Source: Membranipora membranacea | Taxonomy: Eukaryota > Bryozoa > Gymnolaemata > Cheilostomatida > Membraniporidae | Assembly: GCA_914767715.1 (NCBI GenBank) | Contig: OU612068.1 | Coordinates: forward strand, 7,192,001-7,256,000 | DNA length: 64,000 nt | Direction: 5' to 3' | Part shown: piece by piece, positions 47,571 through 59,154 of the stretch | How the letters are laid out: every line of letters begins with the position of its first letter | Numbering within the stretch: position 1 is the first letter of the stretch | Notes under the pieces: model-generated | Databases searched by the model: none | What the model saw: the letters and a program-made list of their open reading frames with translations, nothing else | What the model was told of the DNA's origin: nothing | Made by a program: the position numbers and the translations under genes

Positions 47571-49290
47571 CACAGAAAGGCCTCCGAACAGAGAGGAACA
47601 TTATTAGAATTAACCCAATCCAAAGTTTGGTATATTGAATCAAGTCCCTTCCGTTCTGCTTTTGAATGAAATTCCACCATTAGAAAAATGAGAGGGCAAC
47701 TACTAATTATCAATGCTGAATGCAAGTCTTATTTTAAAGATCGAAATGATGAAACTGCTGTTCGCTGTCAATGTTTGCACATGTTTGTGAACAATTTTGC
47801 ACCCATCCTAGATCTGCTCCAACAAATCACATTTATATCAAGTGAATAACCGGATGATGTCACTGCCTTTGTTTCAAAGCAATCAGAATAAAAAATAAAT
47901 GGTAAAAAAACTACTGCTGATTATCTGACTTCTAACTGTTCATGGGTATCACAGGCTATTTCTGACAAGCTTTCAAAAATTTTCATAAGAAAAACTGCAT
48001 AATTAGGTAAATGATTGTAGATTTAAGTTCCTCTTCACCTACTAATTCCCAGCCTTAGAACACAGTTTAAGGTAATCTGGGGTTGAGAATTAAAACTTGC
48101 TAATATCCAACTTTGCTGTTGTGTAAAGCATGTTGAAAAATCAGCAGCCAGCACTGTGGGTAGTGTTACCTTATGTGCATGAAATATGATCATTTATCTT
48201 CACGCTTGTGATATAAATTTTGGCGAGTCTCACGCTCACAGGGAATCTTTGTATAATTTACTGAAGCTATAAATTGGCTCGTGATGTCATAAGCAACTCA
48301 AAAGGCGCCTTAACGTGATATAACACTTTTTAACACTTTTTTAATTCAGGAAGCTGTTCTTCAAATTTGTTGTCAGCATGATGAACAGGGAGACTATCTG
48401 GATTTTGATGAAGTGATTATTGATTATAACTTGTCCTCTTGAGATGTGGATTTTTGTGGCTTAACTAGCTTTATTTGGTCCAAAACATGCACTCCTCTCA
48501 CTCCAAAAATCTTTATACGCACCAGCTGCTATTAAACTAGAGAATATTTCCAGGGTTTTGAACGTGGCGCTTGATGATAGATTTAATAGAAGAGAAGTTA
48601 TGACAATAACATTTCTCCCCTTAAACATTTTTACAATATGAAATTTTAGGCAGACTACTACCGACAAATAGTTCCTGGGAAACTGGAAAGGCACAATATC
48701 GGCGAAAAGGCGATATATAGCAATATATGAGAAGACATTATTTAACTATACATGTATATATGTATTTGGCCATATGTGAAGAGGGGATGTATGAAACTAA
48801 AAAGACGATATAAACTGAAAAGGCGATATATAAAACTACGAAGGAAGTGTCTATAACATGATGCAAGATGGAAAAAAACAACATTTGAACCATGTTGACA
48901 CTTGGTGATTACATAAAAAATTTGAAGGGTATAATAACTGTAGCCTGTGCGTAATGGAAGACATTGATTCAGGAAGCTATGAAGACTTTCTATACAGATG
49001 ACATGAGGACTGAGATGCAGTTAAACTAAAAATTACTCCCAAATTAACTTTGGTATGCACCACACCTACCATATGCTAAAAAGTATTATGCTAATAATTC
49101 ATTAAGACAGGTTTACATTTGTTACAATTGAATATTAATAGCTCCTCACCAAGGAACATTACCTCTGCAGAGATATTCAGAGAGAGGTCATGGATTGATG
49201 ATTTTGGAATAATTCAATTAATAAATGCAACCGTCTGTCCGATCAGAGAACAGCCAAGCTTCTTCAGTACAGGAATACTAGCTTCTAAAA
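47571..49290. other. EDC3 3' UTR and upstream flank of the CD225 gene
   Basis: The EDC3 transcript probably ends soon after AATAAA at 47887. The remainder shows no coding exon. Short open frames on the minus strand (48461-48694) are not supported by any family resemblance. Confidence 0.35.
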
Positions 49291-50318
49291 ATGGGTAAGT
49301 TGATCAGAGAACAAGATTCAATGAACTCCCTCTCCAGAAAAGAGAAAGTTCATCACTCTAACTTTAATTAACTTTTACAATATCAGCATTATTCCTGCAG
49401 TAGCTCATCACGGTTGAGACGGATGCCAGTCTTTGCTACAGAGGTGTCAAACTTTATTACGCAACCATGGCAAACCTCCAGCTTAGGCACCTTTGATATC
49501 ACACTGCTCTCAATCATGTTGCACAAAACAAACACATGACTTGAGATTACGCTATCCAATAATAACAAAAAGTTTCTTATTTTTCAGGGAGAGATGAAAA
49601 GGATGTTGAGGCGTATCAGTCTGCTGACAGAGACAATGTGACCGACCAGTCTCCAGCTGAGTATATAATAGTGGAGGACAATGTAGAGCCTCGAGAATAT
49701 AAATCATACCTAGGCTGGTCGGTACTTAGTATATTCTTCTGCTGTGTGTTTGTGGGGATACCTGCTCTCACATATTCAATACGGACCAGCTCAGCTAATT
49801 CTCAGAGTAAGTTACGGCTTTGTTTGACCAGGGAGGGTGGTCTCCCACCCTCCCTGGTTTGACATTGTCCACAAAGCAAGTTTTTATTGATGGCATGACC
49901 TCACACGTTTTGAGGTGATGGAACAGAAAATATCATCATACTTAGTTTAGTTTAGGTTTAGTTTAGCGTAATTTACTGTATCTATTACAAATACATGTCA
50001 GCGTTATTACCATCTCTTGGATGTCATGTTGAGGACGTGTAGTCTATGCAAAGATGTGGGGTGTACAATCCGTTGTTGATACCTCTACATGAGCAATTGA
50101 GTTGACTTTTTTTTTATACAGAGAATTGGACAAGAGCAAGAAAAAGCAGTAAATTCGCTCTGGGATTTAACATTATGGCAGCAGTACTTGGAACAGGGTT
50201 GTGGTTTGTGCTGATCATTGCTATTCTGGTGCATCATGGATGGACTATTCAAGAACTGAATCGTATCGTCAAATGTAGTGTTGACCCCACGATGGATATG
50301 TGTCAAGAGGAAGAGTGA
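49291..50318 (+). CDS. CD225/dispanin family small membrane protein (IFITM-like)
   Basis: Small membrane protein of the CD225 superfamily, which includes IFITM antiviral proteins, PRRT2, TMEM233 and synapse-differentiation proteins. Three exons (49291-49294, 49588-49806, 50122-50318) give 139 aa; the first holds only ATGG, and the phases join to MGRDEKDVEAYQSAD. An acidic N-terminus of about 40 residues precedes an intramembrane helix at about 43-66 (YLGWSVLSIFFCCVFVGIP) with adjacent Cys53-Cys54, typical palmitoylation sites. A conserved cytoplasmic loop follows (YSIRTSSANSQ, then RARKSSKFAL), and a second helix at about 88-111. The short C-tail contains two Cys and ends QEEE. The CD225 fold and topology are clear; the exact subfamily and any immune role are not. 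AATAAA at 50936 may end the transcript. Confidence 0.85.
49827..49858. repeat. Perfect hairpin just after the exon 2 splice donor of the CD225 gene
   Basis: Arms of 14 bp (ACCAGGGAGGGTGG and its exact inverse) are separated by TCTC. It starts 20 bp after the donor at 49807. It could fold in the pre-mRNA. Confidence 0.85.
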
Positions 50319-51835
50319 TAGATCGAATGTAGGAACCACAAGTTATCATCAGACAATGAGTATTGATATTTGATGAATCTGTTGATGAGAACATTCAACA
50401 TTATGATGTCATTATGGTCAATGACAGAGAGAAAGTCTGCCCGGATCTGATACTCTCCTCAATTTATTTAGGCAACAAGGTCAACATGAAAAAAGTAATT
50501 ATTAGGCGCTAACAACTCGTGTGCAGGAAAACATTTCACCAAATATTTCATCTGCAAAAGATAATTACTCAATATTTAATAACTATTATTATGAACCCAA
50601 GATTCTTTTGCAATAATACTGCATTTCTAGCACTGTCGCGAAACATTTCCTAAAGCAACTGGTAGTAGACTAGGAGTATGGGTAGTAGTACACTTGCCTG
50701 AATGCTTAGAACTGTCACTTTCATCCAAGATGAATTTTCTATTTTGGTGATACAGTTGTTTTGATGAAATGACCTATCATTGTTTTCCAATTATTTCTTG
50801 TTATTACTTGGCAATACTGACTATAAAATGTCAGCTGATGTGCCATGCATGGACATGACATCAGATTCATCTGGAAAGTCCCAGTACACAACAAATCATT
50901 AAATAATTGATCAAATGTGACGCAATTCACTGTCAAATAAAAATATCTTGTTATAATTTTTATCCAACGCCAGACAAACAATGATTTCGTAGAGACATCA
51001 AATCATGATTATGTTTATATGTTATATTCTCAGAACTAGCGGTAAAACAATCAAACTATATTTGATGCCCCTCTTCTTCTGCCTCATTACTATTCTCTTT
51101 AGATATACCCATATAAGTCTTTGGATATACCAAATGGTAGATCATGTATGATCCAATTTGTTTGCATTCAGAGTTCCCTCCCTCTCGAGCTTCTGGTTGC
51201 TCACCAATAGATAGGAGTGACTCAAAATGCAGACAAATTGGATCAAACTTGATCGAACCAAATGCTAGGCCTCTGTTGTACTGTTTGTGGTATGTTTAAA
51301 TTCTGTCGGCTCAATAAAATCAATTATTGAGGTGAAAGTGAGGCACCACAACAATCTCAGCTCATCTCAGAGTCATTAAATTATGTGTTGACAAAAGCGA
51401 CTGAATAGGTATATGATAACATTGCAAAGTTCAACCATGGACTCAAATGTGATAATCGAACTATTTCATTGATTTGATTGTGGTCTATCAGCATCAGCTT
51501 CAAAACCACGTTTGTTGTATCCAAAAAAGCGGGTAGACTGATCCTTCAATTTTTTGTGGAGCAGTTGATTGCCTGAGAGGAAGGAATCGATTAGCTAATC
51601 AATATTTTACTGAGATAATTATCAGACTTAGTGATATGTCTTCCATAACTGGTTTGGGATGGACTTCAGCTTTACTGATAAAAAACAAAATTGGCTTTGA
51701 ACGTATTGAATTAATTGACTAACACGGTGCTGACATGAAAGTTGGCTTGCCATAAATATCTTTGCGAAGAAGGCATACATATTATTTTTGACAGTTGACA
51801 ATGTTTGCAAAATGTTGTTGCGCAAGCCATAGCCT
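50319..51835. other. CD225 gene 3' flank, no gene recognised
   Basis: Contains the probable CD225 3' UTR up to AATAAA at 50936. Nothing else is recognised before the minisatellite that begins at about 51836. Confidence 0.35.
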
Positions 51836-52186
51836 CGTTTTCCCCACAGCCGGGTTTTCCAACAGCTGGGTTTCCCCCACATTCGGGTTTTCCCGACAGC
51901 CGGGATTTCCCCAGGACTGGGATTTCCCCAGAGCCGGGTTTTCCCAGGGCTGGGATTTCCCCACAACCAGGTTTTTCCCAGGGATGGGATTTCCCCACAA
52001 CCAGGTTTTTCCCCCAGGTATGGGATTTCCCCACAGCCGGGTTTTCCCCAAGGCTGGATTTCCCCAGGGCAGGGGTTTCCACAGAGCCGGGTTTTCCCAG
52101 AGCCTGGGATTTCCCCAGGGCTTGGATTTCCCCAGGGTTGGGTTTCCCCCAGAGCTGGGATTTCCCCACAGCTGGGTTTTCACAGT
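51836..52186. repeat. 17-bp minisatellite with repeated GGGATTTCCC
   Basis: About twenty imperfect units of roughly 17 bp, alternating CCGGGTTTTCCCCACAG-like and CTGGGATTTCCCCAGAG-like versions. Perfect GGGATTTCCC starts at 51902, 51919, 51952, 51986, 52022, 52106 and 52157, spaced 17, 33, 34, 36, 84 and 51 bp. Because the unit rarely contains a stop and is not a multiple of three, long open frames appear on both strands; these are not treated as genes. Confidence 0.93.
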
Positions 52187-55100
52187 CCATTGGTCTAACT
52201 TTCACAGTTTCATTATGCAAGGAAGGTAATGATTTTCACCAACTGCAAAGTCATGGGTTACTTTATTGCTAGATAAATTATAAATACCAATACCAAATAT
52301 ATGATCAGTCCAGATCAGACATCCAGCACCCTTAGGTAACATCTCAACTATCAATACGCAAAAATAATATATAATAATCAAACAGGGCCTCAATACTGCA
52401 AACATACCCTACCAAAAGCCTAATCACGCCCACGATACAGGTTCCAATGTGCAAAAAAACTTCAAAAATGTGAAAAAGAGTCATTTCAAATCATAAAATA
52501 TGATTGCATTTGACAAGCATCTAACACAAGCACAAAAATGTGTTATTCTTTATTATTTAGCATGGGGATGACTTTTGTTATGGCTTGCAAAACATAATGT
52601 TTTACTGTTGGGAAGCTGTAGAAACATTCCTGCTTATTGGCAGCCAAAGGTTTGCCTAACATTGTAACTGAAAGGCAACCATACAGGGATCCTACAGTTG
52701 CTTGATTGGAAACCAGATTTCATTCCTCATACGACTTGTACTAAAATTTCTGTGCTTTAATTAACCAGTATAATACTCTGTGCATGATAGTGCTGGCCAT
52801 CTGATGCAACAAAAGAGTCCCAACCGAAACTAAGCTACTTTTCCCATAGTCAATGCCATGCCCGACTATTAATTTGGTTTTCTGCAGGAGTCTAAAACGA
52901 CAGGAATTTATAAACAATTAATTATTACTACTTACTAAAATGACTGTTATACAAACTGAAATGGGTAGCGTTATACGATCAAAAAGACTACACACACGTC
53001 GCTGTCTCTAAATATTATTGATATACTTGTGTTATATCTGAAACTAAGGGGTTTTAGAATAACCGATACAACTAAACTCAATACAATCGATAGAACAGGC
53101 TCACCTTAAATCACTATTACAAATGTCTGACTTGCTCAAGCAAGATCTTCTCAGTACAGAGCTATCAGTGGATTGTCCTCTCTACTAGCCGCCAGCCTTA
53201 TGGGTGACTCTACAAGTAATATAATCCTCATATGAGTAATCTAGCTGTCCTCATGAGTATACATGTTGTACAGTAAGCAGTTATAAGTAGAGTCCCTTTC
53301 CCATTCTTGCCTTCTTCCTTATTTTTTCTTTTTCTTTTTCTGTCGGTTTTTATTTTCTGTTTTTGTTGTAGCGTCCTACAAGTTTTTGGTTGATTTGTTT
53401 GGATCCATAATATGTAATGATGTATATATATATGTAGTTGGTACAAAGGTATAATGTGATTCCTCAGTACGAAATATGATAGTAGTCTGCACTATCTGGT
53501 TGCCGTTATATGACTGACTGGTTTCTGGCTGAGTCATATTATTTATACCTTTGTATTCCAACTACATGTAAAAATGGGAGTTGCCTTCATTTATGTGTGG
53601 TGGGGCAACTCCTAAGTAATATATGATGGCTATTAGAATTTGACTAATATTCAATATAGCACTTGTACTAGGCTGCCGTCAAAACCACAGGTTTACTGAC
53701 TCCACGGATTACTGCTGGCCGATCTTGCTTTGATATCATCAATTTGCTTCATCACCATTGTATGCGTTGGTGAGGCATACTACTACACCTCTGGATTCTG
53801 ATTTGCAATATCACGCTGAAAAAATATTTGTTATGTAGTCAGGCCAAATGCAACGAAAGCACAGAATTTTAAAAAGCTCTGGGCAAACCAAAGCAGAATT
53901 AATAATTTATCAGCTGATAAAAGGTATATAGGCCTACATTCCATCTAGTTTCAATTCTTTGTTTCGCTTATTGTGCCAGGTGTGTAGGGACTTCAATTTA
54001 ATAATGATAACTGATTTTTTTAAAATCAATGGTAAAAGATTTTTGTTGGCTTCAAAATTGGCAAAGGAATATCAGGGATGATGCAACAGTCTGTATTAAT
54101 CTTTTTTGCAAGCAATATACCACTGGTTGATTTTATCCTGTAATGATCACAATCAATGATAGAGCTTGTCAGTTTTGTTGTCCGAAATAGCATATTCTGC
54201 TTTCAAACATATATTTTAGCTTACACACAGTTCAGAGCAACCAGATATCTAATTTTGCTATAATTATTGTAATAACGCAATCTTTTAAAGCCTCAAGTCA
54301 GGGTCAGAGGTAGCAAGAAACCGTCAAAAGGAACCATTAATGATTGGTCTCAGTTAAGGTTACATCAGATAAAACTGGAGATGCAGTCCTTTTATAGATG
54401 GGTGTGTAAAAACATTGTCACAAAGTGGAATTAATTCATGTCTCGCTATTGATAAAGGCAGATTGTAACAATATAATATTGCTAATTGATATAAATTGTT
54501 TCAGTGAGCTGTCAGTAGCTCTGGCTCTCCTGTGTACAGAAATATCAGTCACAGCGATGGACCTGTTTGTCTTGGAATTCAGGTCAGGTTTTCGCGTTAT
54601 TTGGATCCATGTGGAATTCCCTTCGCTTTTCCAACCGTGCCTCTTTTCCTTTCAAATGAATACGCCCAGAACCTGTAAAATAAATCTTCTTAAGCACGAT
54701 GACTCTCCTACAACAGGTTGAAGAGATAAATTCTATTACTACCTAGTGGAAATGACGCCATGATTGATTTATGGTTTAGAAATGTTTTTGTTTTAAAAGT
54801 TTCAAAAATTAGTGTTGTTCAAAATGCAGTAGCATACTTTTCAAGAATTACACACTGGTTGCAAAAATTTGACAATGGCTATTGCATTAGGAGAATAACA
54901 CTTAGGAGCCAAAGTGCCTGATATGCTTGAAGACAGAAATTTTTTTCTACTCCAACATTAAATTATCTACTTTTTGCTGAAAAAAATATCAATAAACAAG
55001 ACTTACATTGGTACAGTTTTGTTGACTCCGTAATGAGGCACATTTCTCACAATCCATGTAGAAATAAGCTGGTACTGCATTGAAAAAGTGGCTGATATTA

Positions 55101-55275
55101 GAATCTGGTGTATTTTTCTTTGCGACCTTGTTTGACAGCGCTTCCTCATAGCTTGCTCTTATGGATGGCTGTTGTTAAGTATCCACACAGTTTGATTATT
55201 AGTTTCCTGCCGGTCCAGCTCTTGATGTTAATCTCTTCTATCACTTAGGCCAATGGGTGATCATTTTGGATTCAA

Positions 55276-55379
55276 GCTAAAATTGGCAAACGTCAGTGCT
55301 ACGATAGTATATTTCATGTTTGCTGCAGCTAAAGAAGGCAAACGCCAGAGCTACGGTAGTGTATATCATGTTTACTGCA
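55276..55379. repeat. 52-bp tandem duplication
   Basis: Two adjacent 52-bp copies starting GCTAAA and sharing GGCAAACG, GCTACG and TTTCATGTTT-like segments, with about ten differences. Confidence 0.8.
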
Positions 55380-56293
55380 GCTAACTTTGAATGAAGTTTG
55401 AAGCGGGAATCAGTTAGCCTTGAGTCAGACACCAACCATGATGTTCAGATTTTAGGAGAATAATGACTCCTTTAATAGCGGTTGAGGTGTTATGCTGCAC
55501 ACCTGCCAATTATTGATAATACTACAATGTGATCAAACCACCAAGCTGAAGGATCAAAATCTAATCCCCTGGTGTGGCAGGTTTTATGAGGAATAAGCAA
55601 ATCACTTTCCATCCAGTTTCACCAAATTTTGAAATGAACTTTTGAAATCCTTGGTCCATAAGCACAGCTAAGACACTGCATTATTGCACGAGCATGATTT
55701 CCTAACTACTCGAGAAAGTGCCTGCTTCGCGATGTAATTAAATCTTTTCTGATACCAGTACAAAAACATTTTTAAGGAGGAATTCATCGCTTGATCTATT
55801 ATTGTTATTATTATTATTATTGATCTAATGATGTTACAACACTTCACCGCGGTTTTCCTAATCCTAAATGCACAATTACAACATTATATCAACTCAGCAG
55901 TATAATGCCGTGTAATTCATTGTGTTTCCATAGGGTCTAGCTGAGTGAATTATGGAGTTGTGCAAACCATGAGAATGCCTCCGGCTTCGCTCTGAGCTCA
56001 AAGATTCAGCTCACAGTTAGCATAAAATACTCAAGCAAGTGGGAGATCCGAGTAAGATTCCCAACTGGGGCAGACCCTTTTTAAGTTTGAAGTTTGTGGA
56101 AAAATTTCGAGGGCGTGTCACCAAGTGACAGCTCAGCGCAACTATCTCGGCCAAACTAAAAATCCACATGGAAACATGGTGATAGCCATCCTACAATTCT
56201 TTGAAAGTTTGGCTTGGACAAAACCTTGGATGGGCCAAGTTGTCCTGCTTCCCTTCACTATTATTCATTTATCTCAAAATCTGGGCGGAGACT

Positions 56294-56347
56294 CCTAGTC
56301 TGTCTTGACAAGCTTTGTTTGGACAAAGCTCGTCAAGACAGGCTAGG
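56294..56347. repeat. Hairpin repeat with TCTTGACAAGCTTT arms, copy 2
   Basis: CCTAGTCTGTCTTGACAAGC is followed directly by the inverse arm GCTCGTCAAGACAGGCTAGG, with a spacer TTTGTTTGGACAAA that is itself partly palindromic. It belongs to the same family as 43816-43881. Confidence 0.75.
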
Positions 56348-56925
56348 GGAATCCAGTCAGGGAGGGTGCATGCATAGAGCTTAGTTTCCGACGTGTAACT
56401 TGTCTTCTCCTACATAAAAAGCGGACAAATCCCAGTTAAATTATATAAAGAGCCTGCGATCAATAGTTTTACTATACCACTGTGGGTCTTGGTAGACGTC
56501 CCTGAAGTCTTTCAAGATTATACTATGTCAAGGTCGCAGCATGAAGAAAGAAATAATTGTGAATCAATTTGGTAAAGAGATCAGAATAATTGGACACTTG
56601 TGATACATGCCTGTTACATCCGCCATGTTTCATTAAGGGTAAATGTTTTGTGGTATTCGTTGTGATATGGTATTGTTGGTTTCATGGACAAATGCATCGT
56701 ACGAACCCTGCCAAAATGATGTAACAATAAACAGACATTGATGTTGAAAATTAATAATAATATTTATAAAATTAAAATTAAACAATCTTTCAATGATTTT
56801 TCCCCCTCATTTGCAACTCAGTGGTGCCATAGAATTGATTGTTATAGAGTCTTGTATACATGCTTAGTAGGATAAGAAAGGATCATACAAGGAGTCAGAC
56901 ATGCACAGTTCTACTCTCAGTCACA

Positions 56926-57113
56926 GGTCTTTTCCAAAACATGGGACAATCATCATGGGTCCCTGCTCTCTGGCAATGCTGTTTGACTGCCACAACAAAA
57001 ACACAAGAGAGCACTGAGTCAAACATTGCCAGGGACCCATGTTTTGGAGTAGACCTTAGTCTCTGGCAATGTTTTGCTGGCCCCCCTTAGGACCAGTCAA
57101 TCATTGCCAGAGA
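56926..57113. repeat. Nested inverted repeats, two adjacent foldbacks
   Basis: Outer arms GGTCTTTTCCAAAACATGGG (56926) and the complement of GGTCTACTCCAAAACATGGG (ending 57055) enclose inner arms around CATGGGTCCCTG and GGCAATG. A second foldback, GTCTCTGGCAATG at 57059 with its exact inverse ending at 57113, follows at once. The two share the GGCAATG core. Confidence 0.75.
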
Positions 57114-57342
57114 CCAACAACCGACCATACCAGATCATTATCCAATATCATGCTCAGAATTGAGCTGCATTTTGCTTATAAGCCTAGATTACAGAGAACC
57201 AATGCAGTGATTGTCTCATGCGCCCAGTTTTTTTATTGGGATGGAACTAATGATGTAACCTTGATGGGGTACTCCTTGATGGATCATGTCATTGTGGGGC
57301 AAAATTTTGCAGCCAAAATATAGCATATATCATGCACAACCC

Positions 57343-57932
57343 TGTGATACGTGGTTGGAAGCAATCGCAAGGTGGTTCAACTTAGCCCAGCTAAGATTTA
57401 TATCAGTATGCAAGAAGGTTTAGATGTAAATAGTAATTACCAGAGAGATAGATGTCGCGTGTGTCTGTCAGTATGTCCAGGTGAGAGTATGAATGGAATG
57501 GATTGGATACCAATGGTGTGTGATAATTGTGTAACCTTGTTAGGTCAGATAAGTGAGCTAGTTAATTGTAATGGCCAGTTGACCATCTGTATGAGCTCAA
57601 TATATGTAGTGGAATACCACCAGTCATGGGTTTTCCCGGCTAAGCCGATGGCATCCCAGAATGCCAATCAGGGTTTTCTGACTATGTGTCAGCGACAGCC
57701 CAGAACGCGCCAGTTCCCCAGAGCTATCCCAATGTTTTTGACCCTACCTTTTCCAAGTTACAACTTAAATAGTGTGCTATTGTGCGGGCTGGAGGAGATA
57801 ATGACTGGAATAAATATAGTTGAGAATAGCATACAGTAATTATGATGATGACTCAGTAGCTATCAATGCAGAAAGCCTTAGTTGAGTGTAATAATATTTT
57901 AATTACTACAGGTTGTGAGTAAAAGTATCTCA
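57343..57932 (-). repeat. 3' LTR of the non-autonomous element
   Basis: 590-bp LTR, the downstream copy for the minus-strand element. On the opposite strand it contains an open frame of 162 codons (57351-57839) with several Cys residues, also open in the other LTR. Confidence 0.88.
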
Positions 57933-58080
57933 GTTGCCTCAACATAAAAAAATAGTAGGTTTTAAACTTCAATTTTTATGTTTAAGCCCAGTGTTAAAGA
58001 GTTCCAAGTCTGATATCAAATAATCCTAGGAGGCTATGCCTCTGCCCAGCGTAAGATGCTGCCTAGCATCTTAACATAGA

Positions 58081-59073
58081 CTAGCCTGAATAACCACCAC
58101 CTCCAGCTGTTGTATGAGAAAATCGCAATGGTTTTGATGAAAGATCTGAGTAGAACCATAACCACTTGTAGTGCCAGGGCAGGTATGAACAATAGTGTTT
58201 GCAGAGAATGTGTGTGAAACAATGTATGTCACGTAAGTTACGCAACATAAGTAGTGGCTGGTTACATGTCCAGGGATACAGCGCAGCACACGAGGCGATA
58301 GTGGTACCACATAGTCGGATGTCAATAGTTTCCGAACAGTTTATTGTGTATGCAGCAGCATGGTTCACATTCAACATTGTTGTCAGATTGGCAGCAGTCA
58401 CATAATGATTTGTATCAGCAGAACAAAACATATCTGGGTGTAAAGTTAAAGTTTGTTCAACAGCAGTTGTCAACACAGGTGTCATAGCAATGACAGACAT
58501 AGCCACAGCAGTAGCACAGGTAGCAACAGGTCTCGTAGCAACGAGCAGTGTTTCAGATTCGATAATCTTAGCAAAGGTCTCGGATTCCTCAACTGTTTCA
58601 AAGTGAACAGTTTCTTGAGTGGACGTACAGATATGGACAGGGTTTACTGATACAGTTTGAAATATCTCAATGCCATGATGAACCATAACCGGCAATGGAG
58701 TATGATAACTGACTGGTACATAAGAAAAGGAGAATCTATCTTCAAAGCGTTGAAGATAAAATTTACAACCTCGTACATGAGCTTCACTCTGAGCATAGAG
58801 ATGTAGTCCAAGCTGATGGTCATTATCAAACATATTTATAGCCTTCTGTAATGTAAGAGTATTGCACTGATACTCACCAAATATCCTAGACATAATTAAT
58901 AACTCTGCGTGGTAATCCCATAGTTGATGTTTTTCACAGAAGTTCAGAGCTTGGTCAAGTCCGATCCGTATATTCGGCTCAGCAGGTAGCAGCTGCCTCT
59001 GCCCAGTGAAGAGGTTATCCATAAGTTTGCTGAAAGTTTCACCTGGATAATGTTCTTCGTAGGGTAAATCCAT
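58081..59073 (-). CDS. Unrecognised 330-aa ORF of the LTR element
   Basis: The only long frame inside the element, starting with ATG 82 bp after the 5' LTR and intact to its stop. I do not recognise it. The first 110 residues or so look helical and soluble (ALNFCEKHQLWDYHAELLIM, FGEYQCNTLTLQKAINMF). A middle Thr/Val/Ala-rich stretch follows at about 180-220. The last 90 residues are rich in Cys, His and Trp (CKHYCSYLPWHYKWLWFY) and end in a Gly-rich tail. There is no CCHC zinc knuckle, aspartic protease or RT motif. By position it takes the place of gag; a captured host fragment or structural protein of a parasite element is possible. I give no function. Confidence 0.6.
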   Translation of the reverse strand: MDLPYEEHYPGETFSKLMDNLFTGQRQLLPAEPNIRIGLDQALNFCEKHQLWDYHAELLIMSRIFGEYQCNTLTLQKAINMFDNDHQLGLHLYAQSEAHVRGCKFYLQRFEDRFSFSYVPVSYHTPLPVMVHHGIEIFQTVSVNPVHICTSTQETVHFETVEESETFAKIIESETLLVATRPVATCATAVAMSVIAMTPVLTTAVEQTLTLHPDMFCSADTNHYVTAANLTTMLNVNHAAAYTINCSETIDIRLCGTTIASCAALYPWTCNQPLLMLRNLRDIHCFTHILCKHYCSYLPWHYKWLWFYSDLSSKPLRFSHTTAGGGGYSG

Positions 59074-59134
59074 TTTAGCTTAATTTAAGAGTGTAACTGA
59101 GTGAACTGGAGGCTGTAAATCGAAAGATTTTTAG

Positions 59135-59151
59135 CCCACCCGAGGACGCCA
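59135..59151 (-). other. Primer binding site of the LTR element
   Basis: On the minus strand TGGCGTCCTCGGGTGGG starts three bases after the 5' LTR. TGG is the complement of the tRNA CCA end, and the 17-bp run is the usual length. The particular tRNA was not identified. Confidence 0.65.
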
Positions 59152-59154
59152 AAC

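Larger units (their letters stand above)
52187..56925. other. Long intergenic stretch, no gene recognised
   Basis: No exon with family resemblance is seen on either strand. It includes a 52-bp tandem duplication (55276-55379) and a hairpin repeat (56294-56347). If SETDB1 has upstream leader or coding exons they would lie here or nearer, but I could not identify one. Confidence 0.35.

Noticed and set aside
51711-52272. Four overlapping open frames of 130-170 codons on both strands
   Set aside because: They are a by-product of the 17-bp minisatellite, which lacks stops in all frames. Proteins are simple GFP/WDFP or GNP/GKS repeats on opposite strands.
54425-54721. 98-codon frame considered as a SETDB1 N-terminal exon
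   Set aside because: Hydrophobic and unlike the acidic coiled-coil N-terminus of SETDB1.
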